Shown in pieces: positions 33,964-42,639 of a stretch of 64,000 nucleotides of DNA. The stretch lies in assembly GCF_027789125.1 (NCBI RefSeq), contig NZ_JAQFVF010000002.1:1-64000 (forward strand). The letters are read 5' to 3'. The position numbers and the translations under genes are program-made. Every line of letters starts with the position of its first letter. Position 1 is the stretch's first letter. The notes beneath the pieces were generated by a model. It was not told where the DNA came from and did not search any database. It saw only the letters and a list, made by a program, of their open reading frames with translations. This stretch comes from Paenibacillus aestuarii (GTDB lineage: Bacteria; Bacillota; Bacilli; Paenibacillales; NBRC-103111).

Positions 33964-35142
33964 ATGAAAGTTGCCTTATTTACAGATACGTTCCTTCCCG
34001 ATGTAAACGGCGTGGCGAAGACGCTTGGACGATGGACGCGCTTTCTTGAATCCAAAGGCGCCGAATGTAAGGTGTATGCTCCTGCAAGTGTGACGGAAGA
34101 CGATCCCGATCCGTTCCGGGTGGAACGATTTTACAGTATCCCCTTTGTATTATACCCGGAATGCCGGCTTGCTATCCCTAATCCTCTGTATATCCGTAAA
34201 TCGCTGCACGCTTTTCAACCTACGATTGTCCACTGCGCCACTCCGTTTAATCTTGGTCTATTTGGCCTTTACTACGCCCGTAGACATGGAACTCCTTTTG
34301 TCGCTTCGTATCACACGCATTTCGATCAATATTTGAGCCATTATAAAATCCCTTGGGTAGAGCCCACGCTTTGGAAATATATGCAGTGGTTTCATCAAAG
34401 CTGCTCGAAGGTGTACGTGCCTTCGGAATCGACCAGACAACATTTGGCATCCAAAGGTTTGAACAATCTGGAAATTTGGAGCCGCGGTGTAGATACACAG
34501 CGATTTCAGCCCGAAGTGAACCGGCAGGAAGTGCTGAACGTCTATGGTGTAGATGCATCTAAATTTATTTTGCTTTATGTAGGCAGACTGGCACCGGAAA
34601 AAAGCGTAGAGGTCGCCTTCGATACTTTTGCAGGGCTGCCGGAGCATATTCGTGTGGACGCGCATCTGATTGTTGCCGGCGACGGACCCTCCGCGGAAGC
34701 TTTGCGCGAACGTTATGGAGAGCAGCACAATATTACTTTCACAGGATTCGTGCAAGGTGAAGCGCTGGCAGCGCTGTATGCGGCTGCGGATGTGTTCCTC
34801 TTTCCTTCAGCGACGGAGACGTTCGGTAATGTCGTATTGGAGTCGATGGCTGCAGGGACAGTAGTTGTCGGTGCGGCGGCAGGCGGTGTGCAGGATACGA
34901 TCGAGCATGGGGTCACGGGGATGCTGTGCAAACCGGGCGATGTGTCGGCTTTTGTAGAAACAGTGAAAGGGTTGCATGCCTCGCCGGAACAACGTCGAAC
35001 GATGGAACATGCAGGCCGAGCTTATGCGCTGCAGCAGTCGTGGGACGAAATATTTGCCAAGCTGTATAACAGCTATGAAGAGGTAAGCAAAGTAGGAAAG
35101 ATAAGCGGCTTACGCCCGGACGACATGCGAATGATCCGATAA
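33964..35142 (+). CDS. GT4 glycosyltransferase, MgtA/SQD2-like, 392 aa
   Basis: A GT-B enzyme that glycosylates a lipid. MKVALFTDTFLPDVNGVAKT is the N-terminal GVA-type motif, and FYSIPFVLYPECRLAIPNP is typical of MgtA/SQD2 enzymes that glycosylate diacylglycerol or phosphatidylinositol. The donor site includes YVGRLAPEKSVE, the C-terminal EX7E FPSATETFGNVVLESMA. ATG at 33964 has GAGGAG nine bases upstream; the longer ATG at 33913 is not supported. It is divergent from the PAP2/MGDG pair, which supports a common glycolipid pathway. The donor may be GDP-mannose or UDP-glucose. Confidence 0.9.
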   Translation: MKVALFTDTFLPDVNGVAKTLGRWTRFLESKGAECKVYAPASVTEDDPDPFRVERFYSIPFVLYPECRLAIPNPLYIRKSLHAFQPTIVHCATPFNLGLFGLYYARRHGTPFVASYHTHFDQYLSHYKIPWVEPTLWKYMQWFHQSCSKVYVPSESTRQHLASKGLNNLEIWSRGVDTQRFQPEVNRQEVLNVYGVDASKFILLYVGRLAPEKSVEVAFDTFAGLPEHIRVDAHLIVAGDGPSAEALRERYGEQHNITFTGFVQGEALAALYAAADVFLFPSATETFGNVVLESMAAGTVVVGAAAGGVQDTIEHGVTGMLCKPGDVSAFVETVKGLHASPEQRRTMEHAGRAYALQQSWDEIFAKLYNSYEEVSKVGKISGLRPDDMRMIR

Positions 35143-35500
35143 AAGGCACATTTAGCAAAAGTTGTCTTCGGGCAATGCGCTGCATTATAATTAACACCGG
35201 GAAACCCCAATGTGACTGAGTTCGTCTAAATGGTGAACTTTTGGTACACAATAAAATGAAAAACGTTGAAAACAGGACTCTGGCGCTCCGATTGCGAGTA
35301 CATGCTACTTACCAGCCCTGCTTTTCGCGTAAACTTCAAAGAACCGGCTAAATTTCGGTTTTTGGCGGCTTTGACAAATTGGGGGAAAGAGAGGAAAATC
35401 AAGAACGGTTCTTTTGAAACTTTTCAACATGTACATAAACTGCGCTATTAGCATACAAAAAGAGAGCTCGAGCGCGTCATAAAAAGGGGGTTTTAGGTTC

Positions 35501-36730
35501 ATGCTGGACAAAATTGTGCTTGCGTTTCAATTCGCATTAGCCTTGGTTGGCGCCTATCAGTTATTTTTAACGTTCTTTGGATGGTACCGACCTAGAAACA
35601 AAAAGAAGTTTGCGCCTCAAAAGTCATTTGCGGTACTTGTAGCTGCTCACAATGAGGAGCAGGTTGTCGGGGCGTTGATCGAAAATTTGAAAGCTTTGGA
35701 ATATCCCAAAGAGCTTTATGACATCTTTGTCATCTGTGACAACTGTACGGACAAAACGGCCGACATTGCGCGCAGTCACGGCGTATACGCCATGGAGCGC
35801 CATAACCCGAACCTGAGAGGGAAAGGTTATGCGATCGAATGGATGCTGAAAGAGCTGTGGAAGCGTGAGCGGCAGTACGATGCTGTCGTGATGTTTGACG
35901 CGGATAACCTGGCTAGCCCGGATTATCTGATTCACATGAATGATGATCTGTGCGCTGGATCCAGAGTGATCCAGGCATACCTGGACAGTAAGAACCCTAA
36001 CGATTCATGGGTTACGGGTTCCTATGCGATCTCTTACTACTTCGCTAACCGCTTCTGGCAGATGCCGCGCACGAATTTGGGTCTTGCCAATTATCTGGGC
36101 GGTACAGGCATGTGCTTTGAAGCCGGCTTGCTGAAACAAATCGGCTGGGGCGCGACAAGCCTTGTAGAAGACCTTGAATTCTCGATGCGCTGCATCAAGA
36201 TGGGCATTCGTCCGACTTACAACTACGAGGCTTTTGTATACGATGAGAAGCCGTTGTCGTTCAAAGCGTCCGCGAAGCAGCGCCTGCGCTGGATGCAGGG
36301 CCATTTCGACGTCGCGAAGCGCTACTTCTTCCCGCTGCTGTGGCAGGGGATCAAAGAAGGCAGCTGGACGAAGATCGACGCTGCCATCTACTCCGCGAAC
36401 GTGTACAACTTCTTCTTCGGCGCGATCATCAGCATTTTGCTGTGGATCAAGTCAGTTACGCCTTGGACGCAAACAGGTTTGCTTGCAGACGTGAATCCAG
36501 TTATTTTTAATTCCGTTAGCATTGGCGTGTACGTCTTGCTTCCGGTTTCCATGCTTATTGAGAAGGCGCCTTGGAAAGTCTATAAATACTTGATTCTTTA
36601 CCCGATCTTCATGATGTCCTGGTGGCCGATTACGTTCTATGCATTCTTCACGCAAAACAACAAGCAATGGAGTCACACCGAGCATACGCGCGTCATTCGT
36701 TTGGACGACATGAAAAAGCAAGTTAGCTAA
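35501..36730 (+). CDS. Processive-type GT2 glycosyltransferase with C-terminal membrane segments, 409 aa
   Basis: One N-terminal membrane segment precedes a GT2 domain with VLVAAHNEEQVV, VICDNCTDKTADI, the metal site MFDADNLAS, the acceptor region TSLVEDLEFSMRC and the QRLRWMQGH (QxxRW) motif of processive synthases. Three or four membrane segments follow to about residue 395. This resembles hyaluronan/cellulose-synthase-type enzymes, which polymerise and extrude a glycan. The ATG at 35501 has a GGGGGTTTTAGG site upstream. The gene-free stretch 35143-35500 shows no recognisable gene, with only a possible -35 TTGACA at 35372. Polymer identity is unknown. Confidence 0.88.
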   Translation: MLDKIVLAFQFALALVGAYQLFLTFFGWYRPRNKKKFAPQKSFAVLVAAHNEEQVVGALIENLKALEYPKELYDIFVICDNCTDKTADIARSHGVYAMERHNPNLRGKGYAIEWMLKELWKRERQYDAVVMFDADNLASPDYLIHMNDDLCAGSRVIQAYLDSKNPNDSWVTGSYAISYYFANRFWQMPRTNLGLANYLGGTGMCFEAGLLKQIGWGATSLVEDLEFSMRCIKMGIRPTYNYEAFVYDEKPLSFKASAKQRLRWMQGHFDVAKRYFFPLLWQGIKEGSWTKIDAAIYSANVYNFFFGAIISILLWIKSVTPWTQTGLLADVNPVIFNSVSIGVYVLLPVSMLIEKAPWKVYKYLILYPIFMMSWWPITFYAFFTQNNKQWSHTEHTRVIRLDDMKKQVS

Positions 36731-36754
36731 TTTTTCTTGCAAACAACTTGGATG

Positions 36755-36783
36755 TTGACATCCGCCAAGACTAGTGATATAGT
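36755..36783 (+). promoter_or_regulatory. Sigma-A promoter of infC-rpmI-rplT
   Basis: TTGACA (36755) and TATAGT (36778) are separated by 17 bp. Transcription should start near 36790, giving a leader of about 190 nt before infC. Confidence 0.75.
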
Positions 36784-36789
36784 ATGTCA

Positions 36790-36980
36790 AGTAAAAGCAG
36801 AGGCGCCCGCTTCTCACCTGACCGACACGTGTTGGCTGGTTCGCAACGTATCATCTTGCATGTATAATAGGTTTGATTTGACCTGTTTTCAATGAAGATG
36901 TGGGCCCATTGCGCCCACATCTTTTTATATTGTATTTACCAGGGGGATACCCTAAGGTTACATACTTTTGGAGGTGGAAC
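36790..36980 (+). ncRNA. L20 leader, autoregulatory attenuator
   Basis: The leader between the promoter and infC contains a terminator hairpin (AGATGTGGGC/GCCCACATCT at 36897-36923) followed by five Ts. In Firmicutes, ribosomal protein L20 binds such a leader to force termination and so controls infC, rpmI and rplT. I see the promoter, terminator and gene order; the L20 site itself is inferred. Confidence 0.75.
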
Positions 36981-37499
36981 ATTATTAGCAAAGACCATAT
37001 GATCAATGACGAGATTCGCGTGAAGGAAGTACGCCTGATCGGGGCGGACGGAGAGCAGCTCGGTATTAAGCCGATTCGCGAAGCTATGCAAATTGCTACG
37101 GACGCAAATTTGGATCTGGTGAACGTGGCTCCGACAGCGAAGCCGCCTGTATGCCGTATCATGGACTACGGGAAGTATCGTTATGAGCTGCAGAAGAAAG
37201 AAAAGGAAGCCCGCAAAAACCAGAAAGTCGTGGATATCAAAGAGATTCGCCTAAGCGCGACGATCGATGAGCATGACTTCCAAACGAAGCTTCGCAATGC
37301 AGTGAAATTCCTCGGTGACGGGGATAAGGTCAAAGCGAGCGTGCGATTCCGCGGCCGCGAGATCGCACATGCCGAGATCGGTAAGAAGGTGCTTGACCGC
37401 CTTGCTACTGAGACGGCTGACATTTCCTCGATGGAGCGTGCTCCTAAGCTTGAGGGAAGAAGCATGATCATGATTTTAACGCCGAAAGCAACCACTTAA
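36981..37499 (+). CDS. infC: Translation initiation factor IF-3, 172 aa, AUU start
   Basis: Binds the 30S subunit and checks the start codon. The N-terminal domain starts with [20 protein letters not shown] and the C-terminal domain includes [16 protein letters not shown]. Homology and the GGAGGTGG at 36970-36977 place the start at the ATT at 36981, the known non-canonical start of infC that allows IF3 to repress its own translation. An ATG-started extension to 36900 runs through the terminator hairpin and is rejected. It heads the operon with rpmI and rplT. Confidence 0.96.
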   Translation: MISKDHMINDEIRVKEVRLIGADGEQLGIKPIREAMQIATDANLDLVNVAPTAKPPVCRIMDYGKYRYELQKKEKEARKNQKVVDIKEIRLSATIDEHDFQTKLRNAVKFLGDGDKVKASVRFRGREIAHAEIGKKVLDRLATETADISSMERAPKLEGRSMIMILTPKATT

Positions 37500-37531
37500 G
37501 GCGAGTTTACTAAATTAGGAGGAACACCAAC

Positions 37532-37729
37532 ATGCCAAAAATGAAAACTCACAGTAGCTTGAAAGATCGTTTCAAAATTACCGGCACAGGTAAAGTGAAA
37601 AGATATAAATCAGGCAAAAACCACTTGTTGTCCCACAAGTCTTCGCGTACAAAACGCGTACTGGCTACAAACCCGGTTATGGCTCCTGGCGATGTACGTC
37701 GTCTGAAACAACAACTGGCTAACATCTAA
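37532..37729 (+). CDS. rpmI: 50S ribosomal protein L35, 65 aa
   Basis: A small, very basic protein with the L35 pattern: MPKMKTHSSLKDRFKITGTG, then KNHLLSHKSSRTKR. Its length is usual. It follows infC by 32 bp, with AGGAGG upstream, and precedes rplT. Expression is expected to follow L20 control through the leader. Confidence 0.98.
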   Translation: MPKMKTHSSLKDRFKITGTGKVKRYKSGKNHLLSHKSSRTKRVLATNPVMAPGDVRRLKQQLANI

Positions 37730-37776
37730 TTTTTCATTAACGTTCATTATTTCATACATTTCGGGAGGTAGTTACA

Positions 37777-38136
37777 ATGGCAAGAGTCAAGGGCGGATTT
37801 GTACGCGCTCATCGTCGTAAGAAAATTTTGAAACTCGCAAAAGGTTATTTCGGTTCCAAACACCGCTTATTTAAAACAGCAAAAGAGCAAGTGATGAAAT
37901 CCTTGCTGTATGCATACCGTGACCGTCGTCAAACGAAACGTAATTTCCGCAGACTGTGGATTACTCGTATCAACGCTGGCGCTCGTCAAAACGGCTTGAG
38001 CTACAGCAAATTGATGCACGGCCTGAAATTGGCTGGCATCGACATCAACCGCAAAATCTTGGCTGACCTGGCTGTGAACGACGCTAAAGCGTTCAACGAT
38101 CTGGCTACAGCTGCCAAAGCAAAAGTAAACGCGTAA
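37777..38136 (+). CDS. rplT: 50S ribosomal protein L20, 119 aa
   Basis: Early 23S rRNA-binding assembly protein and the autoregulator of its operon. [23 protein letters not shown] and [17 protein letters not shown] are the typical basic N-terminal extension and RNA-binding region. GGGAGG precedes the ATG at 37777. It ends the operon at the terminator at 38155. Confidence 0.98.
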   Translation: MARVKGGFVRAHRRKKILKLAKGYFGSKHRLFKTAKEQVMKSLLYAYRDRRQTKRNFRRLWITRINAGARQNGLSYSKLMHGLKLAGIDINRKILADLAVNDAKAFNDLATAAKAKVNA

Positions 38137-38154
38137 GCCTCTGCTTCGCGTGCA

Positions 38155-38190
38155 AAGAAGCTTGTCCCTAAAGGGGCAAGCTTCTTTTTT
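38155..38190. terminator. Terminator of rplT, shared with the germination operon
   Basis: AAGAAGCTTG and CAAGCTTCTT pair around CCCTAAAGGGG, followed by Ts. It lies directly between rplT and the convergent gerXB stop at 38193. Confidence 0.88.
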
Positions 38191-38192
38191 TA

Positions 38193-39323
38193 TCACACGG
38201 ACTCCTCTGCCAAAAGATTGTTGGAGTCGTTCTCAACGAGCGGCGGCGGAGAATGCGGCTTGCGAAACAAGATGGCAACGAACATCATCAGCGGGATCAG
38301 GACTTGAAAGATCGGGAAAAATTTAACGCTGACCTCGATGCCGAGCCAAACATGGTAGGTGTAGTTCGGTTCCAGGAACGACGTGGCAAAAATAACGGCG
38401 CCTACGCCGTAAATCGTGAGTTTGCTTCTGGTTCCGAGCAGCTCAGCTAAGCCATAAGCGGACGCCCAGTAGAACATCGTTAGTTTCACATATAGCCCCA
38501 GAAACAGCAGCAGCGTAACGAAGACATCGAGGCGCTCCAGGAAGTCTCCGACCTGAATCAGCTGAACGGCTTGCAGGAAGGGGATTGTACTTTCTCCGCT
38601 GAGCGTGGGCCCAAGAACCATCATATCCAGCATGTTCATCAGAATGAGAAACAAGGCGACACTGGAGTAGGCGATGATGCTCACCCGGCAAAACTTTTTT
38701 TTGTTGTAAAGCAGCTTATAGAGCATAAAGAAAACGACTGTCTGCCCGAAGGGGAACGAGACGATATCCGGGAATGCAGCTTTCAACACGGGAGCGGGCC
38801 CGTTCTCCATAATCGGCAGCAGCCGGTCCAGATTAACGAGGTTTGAACTGAAAATGAGAATCACGAGTGCGGAGTAACTGAAAATGACGATAGGCGTGAG
38901 GATTTCAACCACCCGGCAAAAGGCTTCAATGCCCATGCAGATAGCATAGGCGGCCAGCACGACCACAATCAGCATGATGACCAATTGGGGGGTGCTGGTT
39001 AGCAGCGTGATGGTGGTGATTTCTCCAAAATCGCGCACATTTCTCATCGACTCGTATGCGAAATATAACACGAACGTCGCTCCCAGGAAATTACCGATTA
39101 TGTTGCCAAAGCATAGGCGAAGCAAGCCGATCAGATCTTTATCCGGGGCTCTCCGCTGGATGAAGAGAAACATCAGAAGCAGGAACAATCCGCAAATCGC
39201 AGCCGCCAGCATAGCGAGCCAGGAGTCCTGCTTCGCTTTAACGCCAAGCGCAAACAGCGGTGTGCTTCCGATCTGAAATAAAATAATCATCATGGCCAGC
39301 TGAAACTTGCTGATGCGTTCCAC
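38193..39323 (-). CDS. GerAB-type germinant receptor subunit B, 376 aa
   Basis: An APC-superfamily membrane protein with ten segments (start ISKFQLAMMIILFQIGSTPLF, family-typical), thought to bind the germinant inside the spore inner membrane. The C-terminus is polar (NDSNNLLAEESV). GTG at 39323 has AAAGGAGGG nine bases upstream. It is the third gene of an A-C-B operon, the gerK order. The germinant cannot be read from the sequence. Confidence 0.92.
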   Translation of the reverse strand: MERISKFQLAMMIILFQIGSTPLFALGVKAKQDSWLAMLAAAICGLFLLLMFLFIQRRAPDKDLIGLLRLCFGNIIGNFLGATFVLYFAYESMRNVRDFGEITTITLLTSTPQLVIMLIVVVLAAYAICMGIEAFCRVVEILTPIVIFSYSALVILIFSSNLVNLDRLLPIMENGPAPVLKAAFPDIVSFPFGQTVVFFMLYKLLYNKKKFCRVSIIAYSSVALFLILMNMLDMMVLGPTLSGESTIPFLQAVQLIQVGDFLERLDVFVTLLLFLGLYVKLTMFYWASAYGLAELLGTRSKLTIYGVGAVIFATSFLEPNYTYHVWLGIEVSVKFFPIFQVLIPLMMFVAILFRKPHSPPPLVENDSNNLLAEESV

Positions 39324-39351
39324 GAGACATATCCCTCCTTTCTCAGCACGT

Positions 39352-40581
39352 CTATTCTGCTATACCCTTCAAGATATCGGCAAAAGATTTACTGCTCATG
39401 CCGAGCCGTTCAATACTGATGTTCACGGTGGTTTCCAAACGAACTTGCGGAAATGTCTTGTCCCAGTTCTCCTTCATCTGTTTCCAGGCTTTCGGGTCGT
39501 TCTTGTGAATACTGGCTGCAAAACCGAGGACATCCGCTTTTATTGCTTGTGTAGAGTTCAGTGCATCCTGCATGGAAACGGTAACCGCATGGTTGATCAG
39601 ATTCTCTAACGCTTGAATCCCTTCCCGCTTGGAAGGGTCGATGTCACAGCCATTTTCGACCAGCTGTGCCGTCGCTTGGACATTGGCCTTCATCACCCAC
39701 TGGCCGTCTTGCTGTACGGGCTTCAAGCGTGTTTTAGCATGAATGATACGAACGGCGGATTGGAACTTTTTGCTCTCGGGTGAGCAAGAAAAGAATAGTA
39801 CGGTTTGATCGATTCGATTGGTGATCCAATTGATGCCAAAGCCATCATGAATGGTTAACCACCCAATCAGCTTATCCTTTTTAAAAACACCAATTTTTCC
39901 CATTTTTAGTTTGGTTTCGGCTATGGTGCTTTTGAGTTCCTCGATGCTGTTGGCTTCCTCTCCCTTGCCCGCGATGAAAATTTCAGGAACGGTAGAGTAG
40001 CCGGAGTCCCCCGCCATGCTCATCGCTAATTGATAAACCATCACCTGCTTGAGGTCGGAATCGTGTTTATCTTCGTTGAGCATCATGTCCTGGATAGCAG
40101 CGCCTGGAATTTTTTCCATGGGTACGAGTTGTTCCAATATTTTTCTTCCTGTCCCTCTTGTGACTAGCACGCTCACGGTTTCCCGGGACGTGGAACTGCG
40201 TAAATAATTATCGATCAATTGGGCGATCCCTTTGCGGGCAGCATCTTCTCCGATGATCATCACCCGGTTATGTGCAAAGAACAGGGTCCGGGGCATCTCC
40301 AGACTTGCGCGTTGGATGGCGGTTTGGATGGAATCCCCAATGGTAGAGAAAACCATGACAGGTGCTTGTTGTGTTGAGCCACCGCCTGCGTTCTGGCTGG
40401 AGATGGACTGTGGAATAACAAGCTGATAGGAGATCTGCCAATGATCGTTCACCCAGTCTATCGCAGTGGCTGAGGCGATCCCGATTTTGTTGAGCTCCGT
40501 CCGGTCCCAGCAGCCGGCAAGAAGCATGCAGAGAATGAAGACAGCTAAGTATTTCGTCAAGATGCGCCGTTTGGTCAACAT
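39352..40581 (-). CDS. Ger(x)C germinant receptor lipoprotein subunit C, 409 aa
   Basis: A lipoprotein signal (MLLAGCWD, lipidated Cys near residue 23) is followed by the family motif CWDRTELNKIGIASATAIDW. The three-domain GerC layout fills the rest. It sits on the outer face of the spore inner membrane and completes the receptor with subunits A and B. The ATG at 40581 has AAGGAGG upstream. It is the middle gene, 28-29 bp from gerXB and 23 bp from gerXA. Confidence 0.93.
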   Translation of the reverse strand: MLTKRRILTKYLAVFILCMLLAGCWDRTELNKIGIASATAIDWVNDHWQISYQLVIPQSISSQNAGGGSTQQAPVMVFSTIGDSIQTAIQRASLEMPRTLFFAHNRVMIIGEDAARKGIAQLIDNYLRSSTSRETVSVLVTRGTGRKILEQLVPMEKIPGAAIQDMMLNEDKHDSDLKQVMVYQLAMSMAGDSGYSTVPEIFIAGKGEEANSIEELKSTIAETKLKMGKIGVFKKDKLIGWLTIHDGFGINWITNRIDQTVLFFSCSPESKKFQSAVRIIHAKTRLKPVQQDGQWVMKANVQATAQLVENGCDIDPSKREGIQALENLINHAVTVSMQDALNSTQAIKADVLGFAASIHKNDPKAWKQMKENWDKTFPQVRLETTVNISIERLGMSSKSFADILKGIAE

Positions 40582-40604
40582 GTACGAGGCCTCCTTCCCT
40601 ACAG

Positions 40605-42137
40605 CTATGGTTTATTCTTCTTCGCTTCGGCGTTCTGCGGCGCAGCAGGCTGTCTTTGAGTATTGCTGGTCAAACTGGACGGTCTAGTATTGAGCTTCCA
40701 CCAAGGCAGCCGGATGAAAATGTCTTTCACGTTCTGCTGGATGAAAGGAGCAAGTGGTGCCAGATAGGGAACGCCGAATGACTTGATTGAAGCCATGTGA
40801 ATCAGAATAGTCATACATCCCACAAGAATGCCAAATAAGCCGAGCGTTCCGGCAAGAATCATCAGAAAAAAGCGGATCAAGCGAGCGGCCACCGCCAAGT
40901 TAATGGCCGGCACTACGAAATTGGAAATTGCTGTAAAAGAGACGACGATGACCATGGCTGCGGAGACGAGCCCGGCTTGTACGGCTGCCTGACCTAATAC
41001 GAGAGCGCCTACGATGGAGATCGCAGGTCCGACGACCCGGGGCATGCGCACGCCGGCTTCCCGCAAAACCTCGAACGTAATTTCCATGAGAAACGCTTCA
41101 ACAAGCGCCGGGAAGGGCACGCCTTCACGCTGGGCCGCAAGGCCGATAAGGAGTGTGGTCGGAAGCATTTCATGATGAAAGGTGGTAATGGCAATATACA
41201 GCGAGGGCAGCAGCATGGAAATAATGAACGACATGTAGCGGATCAGGCGCACGAATGAGGCAATGTCATAGCGCTGGTAGTAATCCTCGCTGGATTGTAA
41301 GAACTTGAAGAATGTCACTGGCGTGAGCAGCACAAACGGGGTTCCGTCGATCATAATAATGATCTGTCCTTCCAGAATGCCGGCAGCGGCTGCGTCAGGC
41401 CTTTCGGTGTTCATGATCGTCGGGAATGGCGTGTATATTTTATCCTCAATGAATTCCTCGATATATGAGCTTTCCAGAATACTGTCCGTATCGATGCTGT
41501 GCAGACGCCTTTTGACTTCCTCCAATACCTTGGTATTGGCGATACCTTCGAGGTAAGCGACGATAATTTTCGTCTGGGTGTAGCGGCCGATCGATAAACT
41601 CTCGAAACGAAGGTCCGGTGATTTTATTTTTCTGCGCAAGAGTGTCGTATTGGTTCGGATATTTTCCGTGAAGCTTTCCTTCGGACCGCGGATGACAGTT
41701 TGTGTCTGCGGCTCGTCAATTGCGCGCCGTTCCCAGCCGCATGTGGTCGCGATCAAAGCTTCGCTGACCCCGTCGATCAAGATGGCGGTATGGCCTTGCA
41801 AGATGCCCTCAAACAGGTCGGTTTCATTAGCTGCCGAGGTGAGTTCGCCGATGGAAATGATCTGCTGCAGCACGTTCTTGATGCCTACATAATCTTCAGC
41901 GACGTTGTCGTTATCTTGCACGGCTAAGAGAGGCTGGATAATGAATTCGTGAATAGCGCCGTTCTCGACAAGGCCGTCAATATAAACAAGAACAAGTGAA
42001 CATTGCTCCTGAGGAAAGTTCAAATCAAGCGGTCTGATGATAATATCGGAGCTTCCCCCGAGGCGGGTTTGAATCCTCTCCACATTCGCATGCAGGTCAG
42101 TTGACAAAGGAATCATGGGTTTCTGAGAAGGTTTCAA
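40605..42137 (-). CDS. GerA germinant receptor subunit A, 510 aa
   Basis: The N-terminal 230 residues are the soluble GerA domain (CSLVLVYIDGLV, EGHTAILIDG-like block). They are followed by five or six membrane segments and a C-terminal polar tail (PWWKLNTRPSSL). GerA-type A subunits form an oligomeric channel for ions at germination. The start is TTG at 42137, with GGGGG upstream. It heads the operon and is divergent from ilvB. The tail (QRQPAAPQNAEAKKNKP) is shorter than in gerKA homologues I know. Confidence 0.93.
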   Translation of the reverse strand: MKPSQKPMIPLSTDLHANVERIQTRLGGSSDIIIRPLDLNFPQEQCSLVLVYIDGLVENGAIHEFIIQPLLAVQDNDNVAEDYVGIKNVLQQIISIGELTSAANETDLFEGILQGHTAILIDGVSEALIATTCGWERRAIDEPQTQTVIRGPKESFTENIRTNTTLLRRKIKSPDLRFESLSIGRYTQTKIIVAYLEGIANTKVLEEVKRRLHSIDTDSILESSYIEEFIEDKIYTPFPTIMNTERPDAAAAGILEGQIIIMIDGTPFVLLTPVTFFKFLQSSEDYYQRYDIASFVRLIRYMSFIISMLLPSLYIAITTFHHEMLPTTLLIGLAAQREGVPFPALVEAFLMEITFEVLREAGVRMPRVVGPAISIVGALVLGQAAVQAGLVSAAMVIVVSFTAISNFVVPAINLAVAARLIRFFLMILAGTLGLFGILVGCMTILIHMASIKSFGVPYLAPLAPFIQQNVKDIFIRLPWWKLNTRPSSLTSNTQRQPAAPQNAEAKKNKP

Positions 42138-42205
42138 CGTTAGCCCCCATTTCCTGAATTGGTATTATCTTCTCTTGTTCGTTTTTGTTTTATTCAGACA
42201 AACTA

Positions 42206-42234
42206 TTGACTAATGCCTGAGGGATGCATATAAT
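42206..42234 (+). promoter_or_regulatory. Sigma-A promoter of the ilv-leu operon
   Basis: TTGACT (42206) and TATAAT (42229) are separated by exactly 17 bp. Transcription should begin near 42241. Confidence 0.8.
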
Positions 42235-42240
42235 TATCTC

Positions 42241-42582
42241 TAAATCATCACTATAAGGTGATCGACACGATTGAATCGGCTATGAAGAGGAAGAAGTAAT
42301 AAGGGTCGTTATGCTCAGAGAGCGTTGGAAATGCTGCAACCATCGCCTTAACCCCTTGCCTACGAAGTCACCTCGGAGCTGTTTTCCTGAACCGTTATTG
42401 TAGTAGGGAAAATCGGAATAGCACACGTTACCGTGCTGAGGGTATTGTTCCTGACGGAGCATACCTGCTAAGGTTATGAGCTGTGAGGCTCCTAACAAAT
42501 CTGGGTGGTACCACGGAAGCTTAACCCCTTTCGTCCCGTTGAACACGTTACGTGCGTGTCCGGGGTGAGAGGGGTTTTCTAT
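42241..42582 (+). ncRNA. T-box leader, predicted valine specifier (GUC)
   Basis: The leader carries the T-box signature GGGTGGTACCACGG (42503-42516), Stem I with AGTA on the 5' side and the AGAGAGCG motif near 42318, and a terminator (AACCCCTTTCGTCCCG with CGGGGTGAGAGGGGTT, about 42522-42576) followed by Ts. On the 3' side of Stem I, GAA-GTC-ACC (42364-42372) places GTC at 42367-42369 in the specifier position. Uncharged tRNA-Val would then favour antitermination. The specifier call rests on motif alignment, not on a folded structure. Confidence 0.85.
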
Positions 42583-42639
42583 TTATTCAAAAAAGATTGA
42601 TAATTCACAGGAGACTGACTATTCGAGAGGAGGATCACA

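Noticed and set aside
36864..36869. Second promoter (TATAAT) just before the L20 terminator hairpin
   Set aside because: No -35 at a suitable distance, and the upstream TTGACA/TATAGT pair is much better.
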